Part shown: piece after piece, positions 52,681 to 63,768 of the stretch | Position numbering within the stretch: position 1 is the first letter of the stretch | How the letters are laid out: the number at the start of each line of letters is the position of its first letter | Assembly: GCF_001412105.1 (NCBI RefSeq) | Contig: NZ_LKST01000003.1 | Span: 186,001-250,000 of the forward strand | Reading direction: 5' to 3' | DNA from: Corynebacterium oculi | GTDB taxonomy: Bacteria > Actinomycetota > Actinomycetes > Mycobacteriales > Mycobacteriaceae | DNA: 64,000 bases | The notes under the pieces: generated by a model | The model's input: the letters and a program-made list of their open reading frames with translations, nothing else | What the model was told of the DNA's origin: nothing | Databases searched by the model: none | Position numbers and translations under genes: made by a program

Positions 52681-54882
52681 TTAGGCGATGCCCTCGCGCT
52701 GCTTGAACTCGCGGCGTCGGGCGTGCAGGATCGGCTCGGTGTACCCGGCGGGGGACTCCGTTCCCTTGAGGATCAGATCCTTGGCGGCCTGGAAGGCAAT
52801 GGAGTAGTCATAGTCGCGGGACATGGGCAGGTAGGCGGCGTCGCCCTCGTTCTGCTTATCCACCACCACGGCCATGCGCTTGAGGGAGTCCACCACCTGT
52901 TCGGTGGTGATGATCCCGTGGCGCAGCCAGTTGGCCAGCAGCTGGGAGGAGATGCGCAGGGTGGCGCGATCCTCCATGAGGTCCACGTTGTGAATATCCG
53001 GCACCTTGGAGCAGCCGATGCCCTGCTCCACCCAGCGCACCACGTAGCCCAGGATGGACTGACAGTTATTGTCCACCTCCTCCTTGATTTCCTCGGGCGA
53101 CCAGGAGGGATTCTGCGCCACCGGCACGGTGAGCAGGTCAGCGAAGGTATCGCGGCGGCCAGCCGCCACCAGTTCCTGCTGCACCGCGCGCACGTCCACC
53201 TTGTGATAGTGGGTGGCGTGCAGCGTGGCGGCGGTGGGGGAGGGCACCCAGGCGGTGTTGGCGCCCTCGTGGAGCTGGCCGATCTTCTGCTCCACCATCT
53301 CCGCCATCAGCTCGGTCTTGGCCCACATTCCCTTGCCGATCTGCGCGCGGCCGGAGAGGCCGCGTTCCAGGCCAACGTCCACGTTGTTGTCCTCGTAGGC
53401 CTGCTTCCACGGGGCGGTCTGCATGTCCGCCTTGCGCACCATTGCGCCGGCCTCCATGGAGGTGTGGATCTCATCGCCGGTGCGGTCGAGGAATCCGGTG
53501 TTGATGAAGGCTAGGCGCTGGGAGACGGCCTGGATGCAGGCGTCGAGGTTGGCGGAGGTGCGGCGCTCCTCGTCCATCACGCCCACCTTGAGGGTATTGG
53601 GCTCCAGGCCCAGCAGTTGCTCCACGCGGCTGAAGAGCTCGTTGGTGAAGGCCACCTCCTGGGAGCCGTGCTGCTTGGGCTTGACCATGTAGATGGAGCC
53701 GGTCACGGTGTTGCGCAGGGGGTTGTCCTTGCGGGTGCCGGGGATGGCGCAGGCGGCGGTGATGACGGCGTCCATGATGCCCTCGTAGATCTTTTCGCCG
53801 TCGATGAGGATCGCGGGGTTGGTCATCAGGTGGCCCACGTTGCGCACCAGGAGGGTGGAGCGCCCCTTGAGCACGGTCTGGGAGCCGGTGCGCGAGATGT
53901 AGGTGCGGTCCGGGTTGAGGGCACGGGTGAAGGTCTTATCACCCTTGGTCACCTCTTCCTTGAGGGAGCCGGTGTTGAGCCCGAACCAGTTGCGGTAGCC
54001 CAGGGTCTTATCGGTGGCGTCCACCGCGGCCACGGAGTCCTCGAAGTCGATGATGGTAGCGGTGGCGGCCTCCAGCACGATGTCCTCCACTCCGGCGCGG
54101 TCGGTCTTGCCCACCGGGGAGGCGGGGTTGATCCGAATGTCGATGTGCAGGCCGTTGTTGTACAGGATGATGGAGGAGGGGTCGCCGAAGTCTCCCACGA
54201 AGCCCTTGTAGGCCTTGGGATTCTTCAGCGGGATGCACTCGCCGTCCACGCGGGCGCACAGGCTGCCGCGCACCACGCTGTAGCTTTCGACGTCCGTGTG
54301 GCTCGCGCCGTCGAGGGGCACGACCTCATCGAGGAAGGCGCGTCCCCAGGCGATGACCTTGGCGCCGCGCACGGGGTTGTACGGGCCGGAGCGGTGTGCG
54401 CCGCCCTCCTCGGGGATGACGTCGGTGCCGTAGAGGGCGTCGTAGAGCGAACCCCAGCGGGCGTTGGTGGCGTTGAGGGCAAAGCGCGCGTTGAGCACGG
54501 GAACCACCAGCTGCGGGCCGGCGATCTCGGAGAACTCGGGGTCGGTGTTCTCGGTGCGGATTTCCGCTTTCTCCGGCGTGGGCTCAAGGTAGCCGATGGA
54601 GCGCAGGAACTCCTCGTGCTGCCGAGGATCGGGGCGGCCGGGGTTGGCGCGGAAGTACTCGTCGAGCTGGCGCTGTAGTTCCTCGCGGCGCTCCAAGAGT
54701 TCCTTGTTGCGGGGGGTGAGGTCCGCCACGATGGCTGCGAATCCCTGCCAGAAGGCGTCTGCGTCTACCCCGATCTCGGGCAGTACCTCTTCGACGAGAA
54801 AGTCGTGGAGGACACGGGCAACGTCCATTCCGGCGACCTGGACGCGGTCGTCCTTCGTGCTAAGAGCCGTGGTCGTGGGCAT
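52681..54882 (-). CDS. aceB: Malate synthase G
   Basis: A 733-residue enzyme (form G) starting at [18 protein letters not shown]; the longer open frame upstream covers the promoter region. It condenses glyoxylate with acetyl-CoA to malate in the glyoxylate bypass. Recognisable parts are [20 protein letters not shown], the active-site segment [20 protein letters not shown] with the metal-binding acids, [38 protein letters not shown] and [14 protein letters not shown]. It diverges from aceA, the usual corynebacterial arrangement for acetate growth. Confidence 0.97.
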   Translation of the reverse strand: MPTTTALSTKDDRVQVAGMDVARVLHDFLVEEVLPEIGVDADAFWQGFAAIVADLTPRNKELLERREELQRQLDEYFRANPGRPDPRQHEEFLRSIGYLEPTPEKAEIRTENTDPEFSEIAGPQLVVPVLNARFALNATNARWGSLYDALYGTDVIPEEGGAHRSGPYNPVRGAKVIAWGRAFLDEVVPLDGASHTDVESYSVVRGSLCARVDGECIPLKNPKAYKGFVGDFGDPSSIILYNNGLHIDIRINPASPVGKTDRAGVEDIVLEAATATIIDFEDSVAAVDATDKTLGYRNWFGLNTGSLKEEVTKGDKTFTRALNPDRTYISRTGSQTVLKGRSTLLVRNVGHLMTNPAILIDGEKIYEGIMDAVITAACAIPGTRKDNPLRNTVTGSIYMVKPKQHGSQEVAFTNELFSRVEQLLGLEPNTLKVGVMDEERRTSANLDACIQAVSQRLAFINTGFLDRTGDEIHTSMEAGAMVRKADMQTAPWKQAYEDNNVDVGLERGLSGRAQIGKGMWAKTELMAEMVEQKIGQLHEGANTAWVPSPTAATLHATHYHKVDVRAVQQELVAAGRRDTFADLLTVPVAQNPSWSPEEIKEEVDNNCQSILGYVVRWVEQGIGCSKVPDIHNVDLMEDRATLRISSQLLANWLRHGIITTEQVVDSLKRMAVVVDKQNEGDAAYLPMSRDYDYSIAFQAAKDLILKGTESPAGYTEPILHARRREFKQREGIA

Positions 54883-55348
54883 CGGGGAACTCCTCAATGG
54901 TCTGGTGAACGAATGGCAAGGGCGACGTGATCGCCGCTTGGTGGAACATCGTATGTGGGTGAGGTCACCATGAAAAGTGGCTGGCGGATTTTTTCTGCGC
55001 GCTACCCCCGGTCCGATCGGGGGTGGGGGTGCTGGGGAGCGGGGGTAGGTGAGGAAGTTTCCGGTAGAATAGTAAGGGTCCTGACGGGCGGTTTTATGGG
55101 TTGGGTCACAGGGTGGGGTGGGGGTGTTTTTTGATGGAAGAACTAACATTATCGCTATTTTTCGAGTCCGTTCCGTTACCCCCGTTGTGAAAAATATCGG
55201 CCGGATCCATTGACGTAGGCCGTCAACCCTGCCATTCTGTGAAGCACGCCACCAGATGTGGTGTGAAGGGCGCTCCTCGCAGAGTCCTGTGAGAGTGCCC
55301 GGCAGTACCCCCGCTTTTCAAGACCCACGTTAGGAAGTTGGTGCGATT
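54883..55348. promoter_or_regulatory. Divergent aceB-aceA control region
   Basis: This 466-base gap has no gene. In Corynebacterium glutamicum the same gap binds RamA, RamB and GlxR. Here I see several G or C runs of the RamA type (for example TACCCCCG near 55003 and GGGGGT near 55018) but no clear GlxR (TGTGA-N6-TCACA) or RamB palindrome. GGGTCACAGGGTGG near 55104 weakly resembles the dispersed intergenic repeat. TAGAAT near 55066 could be a -10 element. Confidence 0.6.
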
Positions 55349-56644
55349 ATGACCGCTACCGGCAAAGCCCGTACAGCCGAGGAAATTCAGAAGGATTGGG
55401 ATGAAAACCCCAGGTGGTCTGCAATTCAGCGTGACTACACGGCTGAGCAGGTAGCCAAGCTCCAGGGCAACGTCATCGAGGAGCACACCCTGGCTCGCCG
55501 TGGCGCTGAGATCCTGTGGGAGGAGATCAACAAGGGTGGTGGCGAGTACATCAACGCCCTGGGCGCGCTCACCGGCAACCAGGCCGTGCAGCAGGTGCGC
55601 GCTGGCCTGAAGGCCGTCTACCTCTCCGGCTGGCAGGTCGCGGGCGACGCGAACCTTTCCGGCCACACCTACCCCGATCAGTCGCTCTACCCGGCCAACT
55701 CCGTGCCGCAGGTGGTGCGCCGTATCAACAACGCCCTGCTGCGCGCCGATGAGATCGCCCGCGTTGAGGGCGATGACTCCGTGGACAACTGGCTCGTCCC
55801 CGTGGTGGCGGACGCCGAGGCCGGCTTCGGCGGTGCCCTCAACGTCTACGAGCTGCAAAAGGCCATGATCGCCTCCGGTGCCGCCGGCACCCACTGGGAG
55901 GATCAGCTGGCCTCCGAGAAGAAGTGTGGTCACCTGGGCGGCAAGGTGCTCATCCCCACCCAGCAGCACATCCGCACCCTGTCCTCCGCCCGCTTGGCCG
56001 CCGACGTCGCCAACGTGCCCACCGTGATCGTCGCCCGCACCGACGCCGAGGCCGCCACGTTGCTGACCTCCGACGTGGACGAGCGCGACCACGAGTTCCT
56101 CACCGGCGAGCGTTCCGCCGAGGGCTACTACTACGTCAAGAACGGCCTGGAGCCCTGCATCGCCCGCGCCAAGAGCTTCGCTCCCTACGCAGACCTCATC
56201 TGGATGGAGACGGGCACCCCGGATCTGGAGCTGGCCAAGAAGTTCGCCGAGGGCGTGCGCTCCGAGTTCCCGGATCAGCTCCTCGCCTACAACTGCTCGC
56301 CCTCCTTCAACTGGTCGGCGCACCTGGAGGCGGATGAGATCGCCAAGTTCCAGAAGGAGCTGGGTGCGATGGGCTTCGTGTTCCAGTTCATCACCCTGGC
56401 CGGCTTCCACGCCCTGAACTACTCCATGTTCGACCTCGCCCACGGCTACGCCCGCAACGGCATGACCTCCTTCGTGGACCTGCAAAACCGCGAGTTCGAG
56501 GCCGCGAAGGAGCGTGGCTTCACCGCCGTCAAGCACCAGCGCGAGGTGGGCGCGGGCTACTTCGACGCCATCGCCACCACCGTGGATCCGAACTCCTCCA
56601 CCACCGCCCTCAAGGGCTCCACGGAGGAAGGCCAGTTCCACTAA
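55349..56644 (+). CDS. aceA: Isocitrate lyase
   Basis: A 431-residue isocitrate lyase that cleaves isocitrate to glyoxylate and succinate. The active-site loop [18 protein letters not shown] carries the catalytic cysteine; [18 protein letters not shown] provides the magnesium acids; [20 protein letters not shown] and [13 protein letters not shown] are also conserved. The ATG has AGGAAG 14 bases upstream. Codon use is strongly biased to C-ending codons, as expected of a highly expressed gene. It works with aceB across the divergent promoter. Confidence 0.98.
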   Translation: MTATGKARTAEEIQKDWDENPRWSAIQRDYTAEQVAKLQGNVIEEHTLARRGAEILWEEINKGGGEYINALGALTGNQAVQQVRAGLKAVYLSGWQVAGDANLSGHTYPDQSLYPANSVPQVVRRINNALLRADEIARVEGDDSVDNWLVPVVADAEAGFGGALNVYELQKAMIASGAAGTHWEDQLASEKKCGHLGGKVLIPTQQHIRTLSSARLAADVANVPTVIVARTDAEAATLLTSDVDERDHEFLTGERSAEGYYYVKNGLEPCIARAKSFAPYADLIWMETGTPDLELAKKFAEGVRSEFPDQLLAYNCSPSFNWSAHLEADEIAKFQKELGAMGFVFQFITLAGFHALNYSMFDLAHGYARNGMTSFVDLQNREFEAAKERGFTAVKHQREVGAGYFDAIATTVDPNSSTTALKGSTEEGQFH

Positions 56645-56714
56645 AACCGGCGTCCGGCCTCCTTAACGGCTCTTTCCACCCGCCGCGATGAGGAGGCGGA
56701 ACGGAGAGTTATTC

Positions 56715-56757
56715 ACAGTGCTTGAGCGGAGATTAACCGCGCTCAAGCACTGTTTTT
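56715..56757 (+). terminator. Terminator of aceA
   Basis: ACAGTGCTTGAGCG (56715-56728) pairs perfectly with CGCTCAAGCACTGT (56740-56753) and is followed by a T-run. It lies 70 bases past the aceA stop. Confidence 0.93.
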
Positions 56758-56818
56758 ACGTTATGGCCGCTGGTGCCCCACGGCCGAGTAAGAGCTTGAG
56801 AGAAGGATTGAGGAAACC

Positions 56819-57316
56819 ATGACGCAGTTTATTCCCACCGCAGACCTCGTGGACATCATCGGGGAATCCGTGCGTAGCTGTGATACGCAACTCCGTACCA
56901 TCGGGGGCCGCACGCAGTTCTGCGGCAAGATCACCACCATCCGGTGCTTCCAGGACAACGCCCTGGTCAAGCAGACTCTCAACGAGGAGGGCGAGGGCGG
57001 CGTGCTGGTGATCGACGGTGACGCCTCCGTGCACACCGCCCTGGTGGGTGATCTCATCGCCGCCGCCGGACGGGATCATCACTGGTCGGGGGTGATCGTC
57101 AACGGGGCCGTGCGCGATTCCGCCGTGATCGCGGAACTGGACTTCGGTTGCAAGGCCCTGGGCACCAACCCGCGCAAGTCCAGCAAGGACGGTACCGGGG
57201 AGCGCAACGTCACGGTTCACTTCGGCGGGGTGGACTTTGTGCCCGGCCACTACCTCTACGCGGACGCGGACGGAGTGGTGGTCACGGAGGAGCCGATCAC
57301 TCCTCCGCAGCACTAA
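56819..57316 (+). CDS. rraA: RraA-like protein (HMG/CHA aldolase or RNase E regulator family)
   Basis: A 165-residue RraA-family protein. The trimer fold signatures are [48 protein letters not shown] and [20 protein letters not shown]; the G-D-x(n)-R-D pair in the last two binds the metal in aldolase members. In E. coli RraA inhibits RNase E; others are 4-hydroxy-4-methyl-2-oxoglutarate aldolases. Which applies here is not decidable. Its last 20 bases overlap the end of the DUF402 gene on the other strand. Confidence 0.9.
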   Translation: MTQFIPTADLVDIIGESVRSCDTQLRTIGGRTQFCGKITTIRCFQDNALVKQTLNEEGEGGVLVIDGDASVHTALVGDLIAAAGRDHHWSGVIVNGAVRDSAVIAELDFGCKALGTNPRKSSKDGTGERNVTVHFGGVDFVPGHYLYADADGVVVTEEPITPPQH

Positions 57317-57836
57317 GCCGCACCTGAGGGGCCCAGGCGAGTTCTACCCCCTGGGCCCCGAGCCATGCCTGGGGATCCTCGCCGTGCCTGCTGGTTCCGG
57401 CCACGGCGGCCACGGTGGCGCGCATGGCAAGCTCGGCCTCCTCGGGGCCGATGAGCCCGGCGTGGGTGGCGGCGGCGAGTTCGTCGAGGTCAAGCACCTC
57501 TAGGGGAGCGGGAGGGTTGCTCACCAGATCCACGTACAGATCCCTGGTGTGCCACACCCCTGCCTCGTGGGTGATGCGGGCTACGTCGATGTAGAGGTGC
57601 TGCCGCGCCTCCACGCCGGGGCGGAAGTGAAAGATATTGGCGCGCAGGTTCCATTCCGGCAGGAGCCAGGATTCCAGGTAGCCAAAGCGCGGGTGGTTGG
57701 CCCCGCGCGCCATATAAAGGCCCCAGTCCGCGATCTCAAAGCGATCCACGCGGCGCTCAAAGCCCTTGGGGTCAATGTTGATCTTGGCCGCGAGGTCAAA
57801 GGTTTCCTGCTTGACGGGGTGGAGATCCGCTGTCAT
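57297..57836 (-). CDS. DUF402 domain protein (phosphatase-like fold)
   Basis: About 179 residues from the ATG of [18 protein letters not shown]; the open frame continues 18 codons upstream without family character. The DUF402 core shows [60 protein letters not shown], matching the Y-x-D-x...D-x-x-L-D-(V/L) metal-site pattern of the YgaC/FomD-like fold, some members of which are nucleoside diphosphatases. Function here unknown. It converges on rraA. Confidence 0.82.
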   Translation of the reverse strand: MTADLHPVKQETFDLAAKINIDPKGFERRVDRFEIADWGLYMARGANHPRFGYLESWLLPEWNLRANIFHFRPGVEARQHLYIDVARITHEAGVWHTRDLYVDLVSNPPAPLEVLDLDELAAATHAGLIGPEEAELAMRATVAAVAGTSRHGEDPQAWLGAQGVELAWAPQVRLSAAEE

Positions 57837-57940
57837 GGACGCTGATTTTACCGGCCCGTCACCGAGCGGGCAGCCGAGCCGCCGTGGCAAGGGGCCTCGG
57901 GGGCGTCGCTAAAGCGGAAGAAACCTTGCGGAAGAAACCC

Positions 57941-58654
57941 CTAGGCGGGGGTCGCGGCGGTGGCGGCGGGGTTCTTGGGGTTATTCACGATGCCCGCCGT
58001 GGGGGCGTAGGTGCAGGTGCCTTCCTCGGTGCTCACCGATCCGGCGATGACGGCCACGATCGTTCCCTTGCCGGTATCGGCGGTGGCGGAGAGGGTGGCG
58101 GGGCCCTGGGGGTTGATGCCGTGGTTGCCCAACGGCGTGGTGCCGGAGGCTAGGGTGTTGAGGTTGAACCAATGCACGGCCATGTCCTTTTGCTCCGCCG
58201 TGGCGGCCTTGGTGCCCAGCCCGGTAAAGAGGAAGGCGGTTTGTCCCTCGCCCGCGCCGGGGGCGGGGATCTGCGCGGGGCCGGGCACGCCGATGGCGGT
58301 GCCCACGGAGTTCATCTGCCCGCCGATGCAGTTACCGGCCACGGTGGGCCAGTAAAACTGCGCGATGTGGGGGGCGTTCTCCGGCAGGGGCACCGCTCCC
58401 TCGGAGTTCCCCGTGCCCTCGTAGAAGTCCGCCGCCGCGAGGATCGCGGAGGAGATGTCCTCGGGTAGCCAGGGCTGGGCGGCGAAATCGCGGGCCTGCT
58501 GCACCTGCTGCTGGCTGGGAAGGTAGAGGGGGCCCTCCGGCAGCGGCGGCACCGGCAGGGTAACGGCCCCGGCGGTGGGGGCGCTCAGCGCGAGGCCGAG
58601 CGTGGTGACCAGTCCGGTGAGGCCAGCGGCGAGGCGGCGGCGAGAGAGCAACAC
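57941..58654 (-). CDS. Secreted protein of unknown function
   Basis: About 237 residues from the GTG of VLLSRRRLAAGLTGLVTTLG, which has GGAAGG a suitable distance upstream; a TTG start at 58684 is the alternative. A Sec signal ends at APTAGA. The mature protein begins with a proline-rich linker (VTLPVPPLPEGPLYLPSQQQ) and has two cysteines about 100 residues apart (GNCIGGQ and EEGTCTY) that may pair. I do not recognise the family; similar exported proteins are common in corynebacteria. It diverges from typA. Confidence 0.7.
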   Translation of the reverse strand: MLLSRRRLAAGLTGLVTTLGLALSAPTAGAVTLPVPPLPEGPLYLPSQQQVQQARDFAAQPWLPEDISSAILAAADFYEGTGNSEGAVPLPENAPHIAQFYWPTVAGNCIGGQMNSVGTAIGVPGPAQIPAPGAGEGQTAFLFTGLGTKAATAEQKDMAVHWFNLNTLASGTTPLGNHGINPQGPATLSATADTGKGTIVAVIAGSVSTEEGTCTYAPTAGIVNNPKNPAATAATPA

Positions 58655-58860
58655 GGGGCGGAAACCTTCCGTCGGGGAAATCAACGAGTGTCACTCTAGT
58701 ACCGTGGCGCTGTTTTGTCTCCCCGCCCTGGTCTGGAGGCTCTGGGGGCATACTGGGCGATACTGTGAGTAAGCGGAACGCCAAGGTGCGCCTGTGGCGT
58801 GCAGGGAGTAACCTTTCTTCAGTTCACATATTCCCTTTTTGTGCTAGGAGTACCCCCGTA

Positions 58861-60774
58861 GTGAGCCATCCAGAGTTCCGTAACGTCGCCATCGTCGCGC
58901 ACGTGGATCACGGCAAGACCACCCTCGTTAATGCCATGTTGGAGCAGTCCGGCGTCTTTGGCGATCACGAGGAGGTGGCCGATCGCGTGATGGACTCCGG
59001 CGATCTGGAAAAGGAAAAGGGCATCACCATCCTGGCCAAGAACACCGCCATTCGCCGCAAGGGATTGGGCAAGGACGGCAATGACCTCATCATTAACGTC
59101 ATCGACACCCCCGGTCACGCGGATTTCGGCGGCGAGGTAGAGCGAGCGCTGTCCATGGTGGACGGCGTGGTGCTGCTGGTGGATGCCTCCGAGGGGCCGC
59201 TGCCGCAGACCCGCTTTGTGCTGGGCAAGGCCCTGGCGGCCAAGATGCCCGTGATTATCCTGGTGAACAAGACCGATCGCCCGGATGCGCGGATCGACGC
59301 CGTGGTGGAGGAGTCTCAGGATCTGTTGCTGGAACTCGCCGCGGGCCTGGATGATCCGGAGGCCGCCGCAGCCGCCGAGCAGCTTCTTGATCTCCCCGTG
59401 CTCTACGCCTCCGGCCGAGAGGGTAAGGCCTCCACGGATAATCCCGGTGACGGTAACGTGCCGGAGGCGGAGGACCTTCAGGCGCTCTTTGACGTGATCT
59501 ATGACGTCCTCCCGGAGCCCACGGCCACCCTGGACGGCCCCTTGCAGGCGCACGTGACCAACCTGGATTCCTCCTCCTTCCTGGGCCGCATTGGCCTGGT
59601 GCGCATTCATTCCGGCGCGTTGAAGAAGGGCCAGCGCGTGGCCTGGATTCACTACGACGAGGAGGGAAACCAGCACACCAAGGACGTCAAGATCGCGGAA
59701 CTGCTGCGCACCGAGGGCGTGAACCGCGTGCCCACCGACGAGGTGATCGCGGGGGACATCGCGGCGGTCTCCGGCATTGATGAGATCATGATCGGCGATA
59801 CCCTGGCTGACCTGGAGAACCCGGTGGCCCTGCCGCGCATCACGGTGGACGAGCCCGCCATCTCCATGACCATCGGCGTGAATACCTCCCCGATGGCGGG
59901 CCGAGGCGGCGGCGATAAGCTCACCGCCCGCCTGGTCAAGGCCCGCCTGGATCAGGAGCTGATCGGTAACGTTTCCATTCGGGTGCTCCCCACCGAGCGC
60001 CCCGACGCCTGGGAGGTTCAGGGCCGCGGCGAGATGGCGCTGTCCGTGCTGGTGGAGACCATGCGCCGCGAGGGCTTCGAGCTGACCGTGGGCAAGCCGC
60101 AGGTGGTCACCCAGACCATCGACGGCAAGTTGCACGAGCCCTACGAGATCATGGTGATTGACATTCCCGCCGAGCACCAGGGCGCGGTGACTCAGCTCAT
60201 GGCGTCGCGTAAGGGCCAGATGCAGGCGATGGACACCACGCCGGGTTCGGATTGGATCCGCATGGAGTACCGCGTGCCCGCCCGGGGCTTGATCGGTTTC
60301 CGCACCACGTTCATGACGGAGACGCGCGGCACCGGCATCGCCAACTCCTATTCCGATGGCATGGACGTGTGGGCCGGGGAGATCAAGGATCGCCCCAATG
60401 GTTCCCTGGTGGCGGATCGCTCCGGGCAGGTTACGGCCTACGCCCTGACCCAGCTGGCCGATCGCGGCGACTTCTTTGTGGAGCCGGGCGCGGAGACCTA
60501 TGAGGGCATGGTCGTGGGCGCGAATAACCGCGACGAGGACATGGACATCAACATCACCAAGGAAAAGAAGCTGACGAACATGCGCTCGGCCACCGCCGAC
60601 GCCACCGTCACGCTGGCCAAGGCCCGCACCCTCTCCCTGGACGAGGCGATGGAGTTCTGCGGCGGCGACGAGTGCGTGGAGGTGACCCCGGACGTGCTGC
60701 GCGTGCGCAAGGTGGTGCTGGGTGCCACGGAGCGCGGCCGCGCACGGGCCCGGGAAAAGGCGCGCAACAAGTAA
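58861..60774 (+). CDS. typA: Translational GTPase TypA/BipA
   Basis: A 637-residue ribosome-binding GTPase from the GTG of [20 protein letters not shown] (G1), with AGGAG upstream; the frame to 58765 is open but extra. G2/G3 are seen as [15 protein letters not shown] and [15 protein letters not shown], and G4 as [10 protein letters not shown]. Domains II, III, V and the BipA-specific C-terminus with [20 protein letters not shown] follow. It aids 50S assembly at low temperature or stress. It heads the conserved actinobacterial order typA-lpqW-mshB-fdxC. Confidence 0.97.
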   Translation: MSHPEFRNVAIVAHVDHGKTTLVNAMLEQSGVFGDHEEVADRVMDSGDLEKEKGITILAKNTAIRRKGLGKDGNDLIINVIDTPGHADFGGEVERALSMVDGVVLLVDASEGPLPQTRFVLGKALAAKMPVIILVNKTDRPDARIDAVVEESQDLLLELAAGLDDPEAAAAAEQLLDLPVLYASGREGKASTDNPGDGNVPEAEDLQALFDVIYDVLPEPTATLDGPLQAHVTNLDSSSFLGRIGLVRIHSGALKKGQRVAWIHYDEEGNQHTKDVKIAELLRTEGVNRVPTDEVIAGDIAAVSGIDEIMIGDTLADLENPVALPRITVDEPAISMTIGVNTSPMAGRGGGDKLTARLVKARLDQELIGNVSIRVLPTERPDAWEVQGRGEMALSVLVETMRREGFELTVGKPQVVTQTIDGKLHEPYEIMVIDIPAEHQGAVTQLMASRKGQMQAMDTTPGSDWIRMEYRVPARGLIGFRTTFMTETRGTGIANSYSDGMDVWAGEIKDRPNGSLVADRSGQVTAYALTQLADRGDFFVEPGAETYEGMVVGANNRDEDMDINITKEKKLTNMRSATADATVTLAKARTLSLDEAMEFCGGDECVEVTPDVLRVRKVVLGATERGRARAREKARNK

Positions 60775-60806
60775 CGCGAAGCCCGCGTGCGCTAGCTTGG
60801 GTTTGC

Positions 60807-62387
60807 GTGAGTCTCGTGAAAAAACAACAGCGCGCGTGGGTGGCGCTCACGGTGGGCGCGGCGTGCGTCGTGGCGGGATGCGCGGCGAATCCCAGCCCGC
60901 CCCCGGTGGTGGACACGGCGCAGGACACGGCCGCGCCCACCACCTCGGCGGTGGCGCGCTCCGCCCGGGAGGAACCCCAGCGGACGTCGATAAGCGTGGG
61001 CATTGACCCCCTGCGCAACGGCTTTAACCCGCACCTGCTGGCGGACTCCACCCCCTTTGTGGATTCCCTGGCGGATCTGGTGTTGCCCTCCGCCTTTGTG
61101 GCGGGTGACCCCAACCCTGACCTGGTGGTCTCCGCCGAGCAGATTGACCCCGCCCCCCAGGCGGCGCAGACGGTGCGCTACGTACTCACCCCGGAATCCC
61201 AGTGGTCCGACGGCACCCCGGTCAGCGGCAATGACTTCGTGTACCTGTGGCAGGCCATGCGCTCCACGCCGGGAGTGCGCGGGGAGGCGGGGTACCAGGC
61301 GATCGCCAACGTGCGCACCACCGGGGGCGGCAAGACCGTCGAGGTGGACTTCACCCGGCCCGTGGCGCAGTGGCAGGGCCTGTTCCGGCACCTGTTACCG
61401 GCGCATCTCATGCAGAACATGGGCTTTGACAGCGGCATGCGGGAGACCATCCCGGCCTCGGCCGGACGGTACATGGTGCGCACGGTGGATCGCGCCCGCG
61501 GCACCGTGGAGCTAAGCCGCAACGATCGATTCTGGGGCAGCGATCCGGCGGTGACGGAACTGCTCATCTTCCGCCCGGTGCGCGGCACCACCGAGGGCGC
61601 GGATCAGCTGCGCAGCCATCAGCTCAGCTACCTGGACATCACCCCGGCGGAGACCTCCACGCAGGCGTTCTCCCTGGTGCCGGAGAGCCGCGTGCACAGC
61701 ATGACCACGGGCCGGGAACTGGCCCTCACCATGTCCGTTTCCTCGCCCACGCTTGCCGACGCCCCCCTGCGCGAGGCACTCTCCGCGCTGATCGACGCTC
61801 CCGCCCTGGCCCGGTTGGCGGCAGGGCGCAGCGCCGACCTTTCGGTACCGGAGCGCCGGGTGCCGGAGGCGCCGGAGGAAACGCTGGCGCTCCTGCGCGA
61901 GCGCTCGGCCGCCCAGCCGCTGCGCATCGCGGCGGACCCCACCGATAACCAGGCCGCGGCGGCCGCGCGTGGGCTAGCCGATAGCCTGGTGCGGCTGGGG
62001 GTGCAGGCCCAGGCGGTCAACGCCGACCTCAACGAGGCAGCAGCGCACTCCCTGGGCGAGGGGGAGGTGGACGCCGTGGTGGCCTGGCGGGCCAGCGAAC
62101 CAGATGCGATCGAGGCCGCCAGCAGATACGCCTGCCCCGCCGACGCGGTGCGGGGGAGTAACCTCTCCGGGTATTGCTCCCCGGAAACCGAGGAGACGGT
62201 GGGCGCGGTGCTCGCCGGAGCGGAGGCGCCGGAAGCGCTGCGCGCGGTGGAAGAAACCGAGCACCTGAGCGTGCCGCTGCTGCGGGAAACCCGCCTGATG
62301 GTGGCCGGGCCGGAGGTGGAGGGCCTACCCGAGGCCCCGGAACAGTGGCAGGGTCTGGCCACGGCGGCACAGTGGAAGAAACGATGA
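60807..62387 (+). CDS. LpqW-like lipoprotein (family 5 solute-binding fold)
   Basis: About 526 residues from the GTG of VSLVKKQQRAW; the longer frame lies inside typA. The lipobox is CVVAGCAAN. The family-5 binding-protein layout follows, with FNPHLLADSTPFVDSLADLV, LTPESQWSDGTPVSGNDFVY, SAGRYMVRTVDRARG and DYVxW-like FVYLWQAM. Position between typA and mshB is that of mycobacterial lpqW, which is not a peptide importer but steers phosphatidylinositol mannoside and lipoarabinomannan synthesis. No permease or ATPase is nearby, which supports that reading. Confidence 0.82.
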   Translation: MSLVKKQQRAWVALTVGAACVVAGCAANPSPPPVVDTAQDTAAPTTSAVARSAREEPQRTSISVGIDPLRNGFNPHLLADSTPFVDSLADLVLPSAFVAGDPNPDLVVSAEQIDPAPQAAQTVRYVLTPESQWSDGTPVSGNDFVYLWQAMRSTPGVRGEAGYQAIANVRTTGGGKTVEVDFTRPVAQWQGLFRHLLPAHLMQNMGFDSGMRETIPASAGRYMVRTVDRARGTVELSRNDRFWGSDPAVTELLIFRPVRGTTEGADQLRSHQLSYLDITPAETSTQAFSLVPESRVHSMTTGRELALTMSVSSPTLADAPLREALSALIDAPALARLAAGRSADLSVPERRVPEAPEETLALLRERSAAQPLRIAADPTDNQAAAAARGLADSLVRLGVQAQAVNADLNEAAAHSLGEGEVDAVVAWRASEPDAIEAASRYACPADAVRGSNLSGYCSPETEETVGAVLAGAEAPEALRAVEETEHLSVPLLRETRLMVAGPEVEGLPEAPEQWQGLATAAQWKKR

Positions 62388-62396
62388 GGAGGGCCC

Positions 62397-63284
62397 ATGA
62401 CGATGGATCTGCGGGGAAAGCGCGTGGTGGCGGTGCATGCCCACCCGGATGATGAGGCGATCTGGACGGGCGGCGCCCTGGCCCGGCTGGCGCGCCTGGG
62501 GGCGGAGGTCACCGTGGTTACCTGCACTCTGGGGGAGCAGGGCGAGGTGATCGGGGAGACCTACGCGTACCTGGTGGCCGAAGAAGCCGACCAACTGGGC
62601 GGGTTCCGCATCATGGAGTGGCAGGAATCGCTGCGGCACCTGGGGGTTCGGGGAATCTTTCTGGGCGGGGCCGGAAGATACCGGGACTCCGGCATGGCGG
62701 GAACCCCCGCCGCAGAGCACCCGCGCGCCTTCGTGTCCTCGGGGGCCGCGGCCGAGGAGGACCTCGCGGAGATCTTTGGCCGGCTGCGCCCCGACCTGGT
62801 TCTCACCTACGGCCCCGACGGCGGCTACGGGCACCCGGATCATATCCGCGCCCACCAGATCACGCACGCGGCCGCGCGGCGGGTCACGGTGCCGGGAATC
62901 CTCTGGGCGGTCACGCTGGAGGAGGAATGGCAGGCGGGTATGGAGGCCATCGAATCCATCCCCCCGGGCTGGCGTCCCGCCCGCCCGGGGGAGATCGCAT
63001 CCGTGGAGCACGCGGATTTTGCCGTGGAGATGACGGAGACGGAGATGGCGGCCAAGGCTGCGGCCATGCGCGCGCACGCTACCCAGCTATGGCTTGCCGA
63101 CGGCTCCACCAGCACCACCAACACCCACGCGGCCTACGCCACGCTGCGCCACCCCGGCCCCGCCGCCCAGGTCTTTGCCCTATCTAATCTCATCGCCCAG
63201 CCGATGACCTGGAAGGAGCACTACGTGGTGGGGCAGGGCAGCGCCGAGATCGAAGGCCAGCGCTGGTGGGAGGGGCGCGCATGA
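62397..63284 (+). CDS. mshB: N-acetyl-GlcN-inositol deacetylase (mycothiol synthesis)
   Basis: A 295-residue zinc deacetylase of the LmbE/PIG-L family. The zinc motif AHPDDEAIWTGG is near the N-terminus and the third ligand is in GGYGHPDHIRAHQ. MshB removes acetate from GlcNAc-inositol, the second committed stage of mycothiol production, the low-molecular-weight thiol of actinobacteria. Its length and position after the lpqW-like gene agree with mshB rather than mca. It overlaps the next gene by ATGA. Confidence 0.92.
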   Translation: MTMDLRGKRVVAVHAHPDDEAIWTGGALARLARLGAEVTVVTCTLGEQGEVIGETYAYLVAEEADQLGGFRIMEWQESLRHLGVRGIFLGGAGRYRDSGMAGTPAAEHPRAFVSSGAAAEEDLAEIFGRLRPDLVLTYGPDGGYGHPDHIRAHQITHAAARRVTVPGILWAVTLEEEWQAGMEAIESIPPGWRPARPGEIASVEHADFAVEMTETEMAAKAAAMRAHATQLWLADGSTSTTNTHAAYATLRHPGPAAQVFALSNLIAQPMTWKEHYVVGQGSAEIEGQRWWEGRA

Positions 63285-63682
63285 GCGAGCAGAACGAGCC
63301 GATTACCCGCACCGACTTCTCCCGAGGCGAGGCGGCCCTGGGCCTGATGTGGTTGGCGATCGCCGCGCTGGTCTCCGTGCTTCTGGAGGTGATGTACCTG
63401 GGCACCTGGATCATCCTGCCCGGCGGAACTAAGGTGCCCTTCCCCTACATGATCCTGGTGGCGCTGCTGTTTAATCGCGTGCTCAGCCGCACGGCGCTGC
63501 TGTGGACGCGCAACGCTGCCGTGGCGGGCATACCGCTGTGGACGTGGCTGCTGGGGTACGTGGCCCTGACGATGTGGGTGGCCGTGAGCGGGGATCAGCT
63601 GGTGGGCAATAATATTCGCAGCATGGCCCTGCTGCTGGCCGGAATGATCGGAGGCGGTTGGCCGCTGGTGCTGCGGAGGTGA
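63281..63682 (+). CDS. Small integral membrane protein between mshB and fdxC
   Basis: A 133-residue protein with about four membrane helices: ALGLMWLAIAALVSVLLEVM, then FPYMILVALLFNRVLSRTA, a third hydrophobic segment around LWTWLLGYVALTMWVAV, and MALLLAGMIGGGWPLV. It starts at MSEQNEPITRTDF, overlapping the mshB stop (ATGA). The equivalent gene in mycobacteria (near Rv1171) is also an uncharacterised membrane protein. Function unknown. Confidence 0.85.
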   Translation: MSEQNEPITRTDFSRGEAALGLMWLAIAALVSVLLEVMYLGTWIILPGGTKVPFPYMILVALLFNRVLSRTALLWTRNAAVAGIPLWTWLLGYVALTMWVAVSGDQLVGNNIRSMALLLAGMIGGGWPLVLRR

Positions 63683-63768
63683 CATACTAGGCAGTTGTCA
63701 CTGCGTTTCCGGCGCTGCCTCTGGCGGGGCGGCGCACGATTTCCCGTAACTGGAGTACCCGATACACG

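Noticed and set aside
55104..55135. Sixth copy of the dispersed intergenic repeat in the aceA-aceB gap
   Set aside because: Only GTCACA and GGTGG agree and there is no palindrome beside it; the similarity may be chance in a G-rich stretch.
58765..58860. Longer typA start
   Set aside because: The extra 32 codons do not resemble TypA; the GTG at 58861 with AGGAG upstream gives the standard N-terminus.
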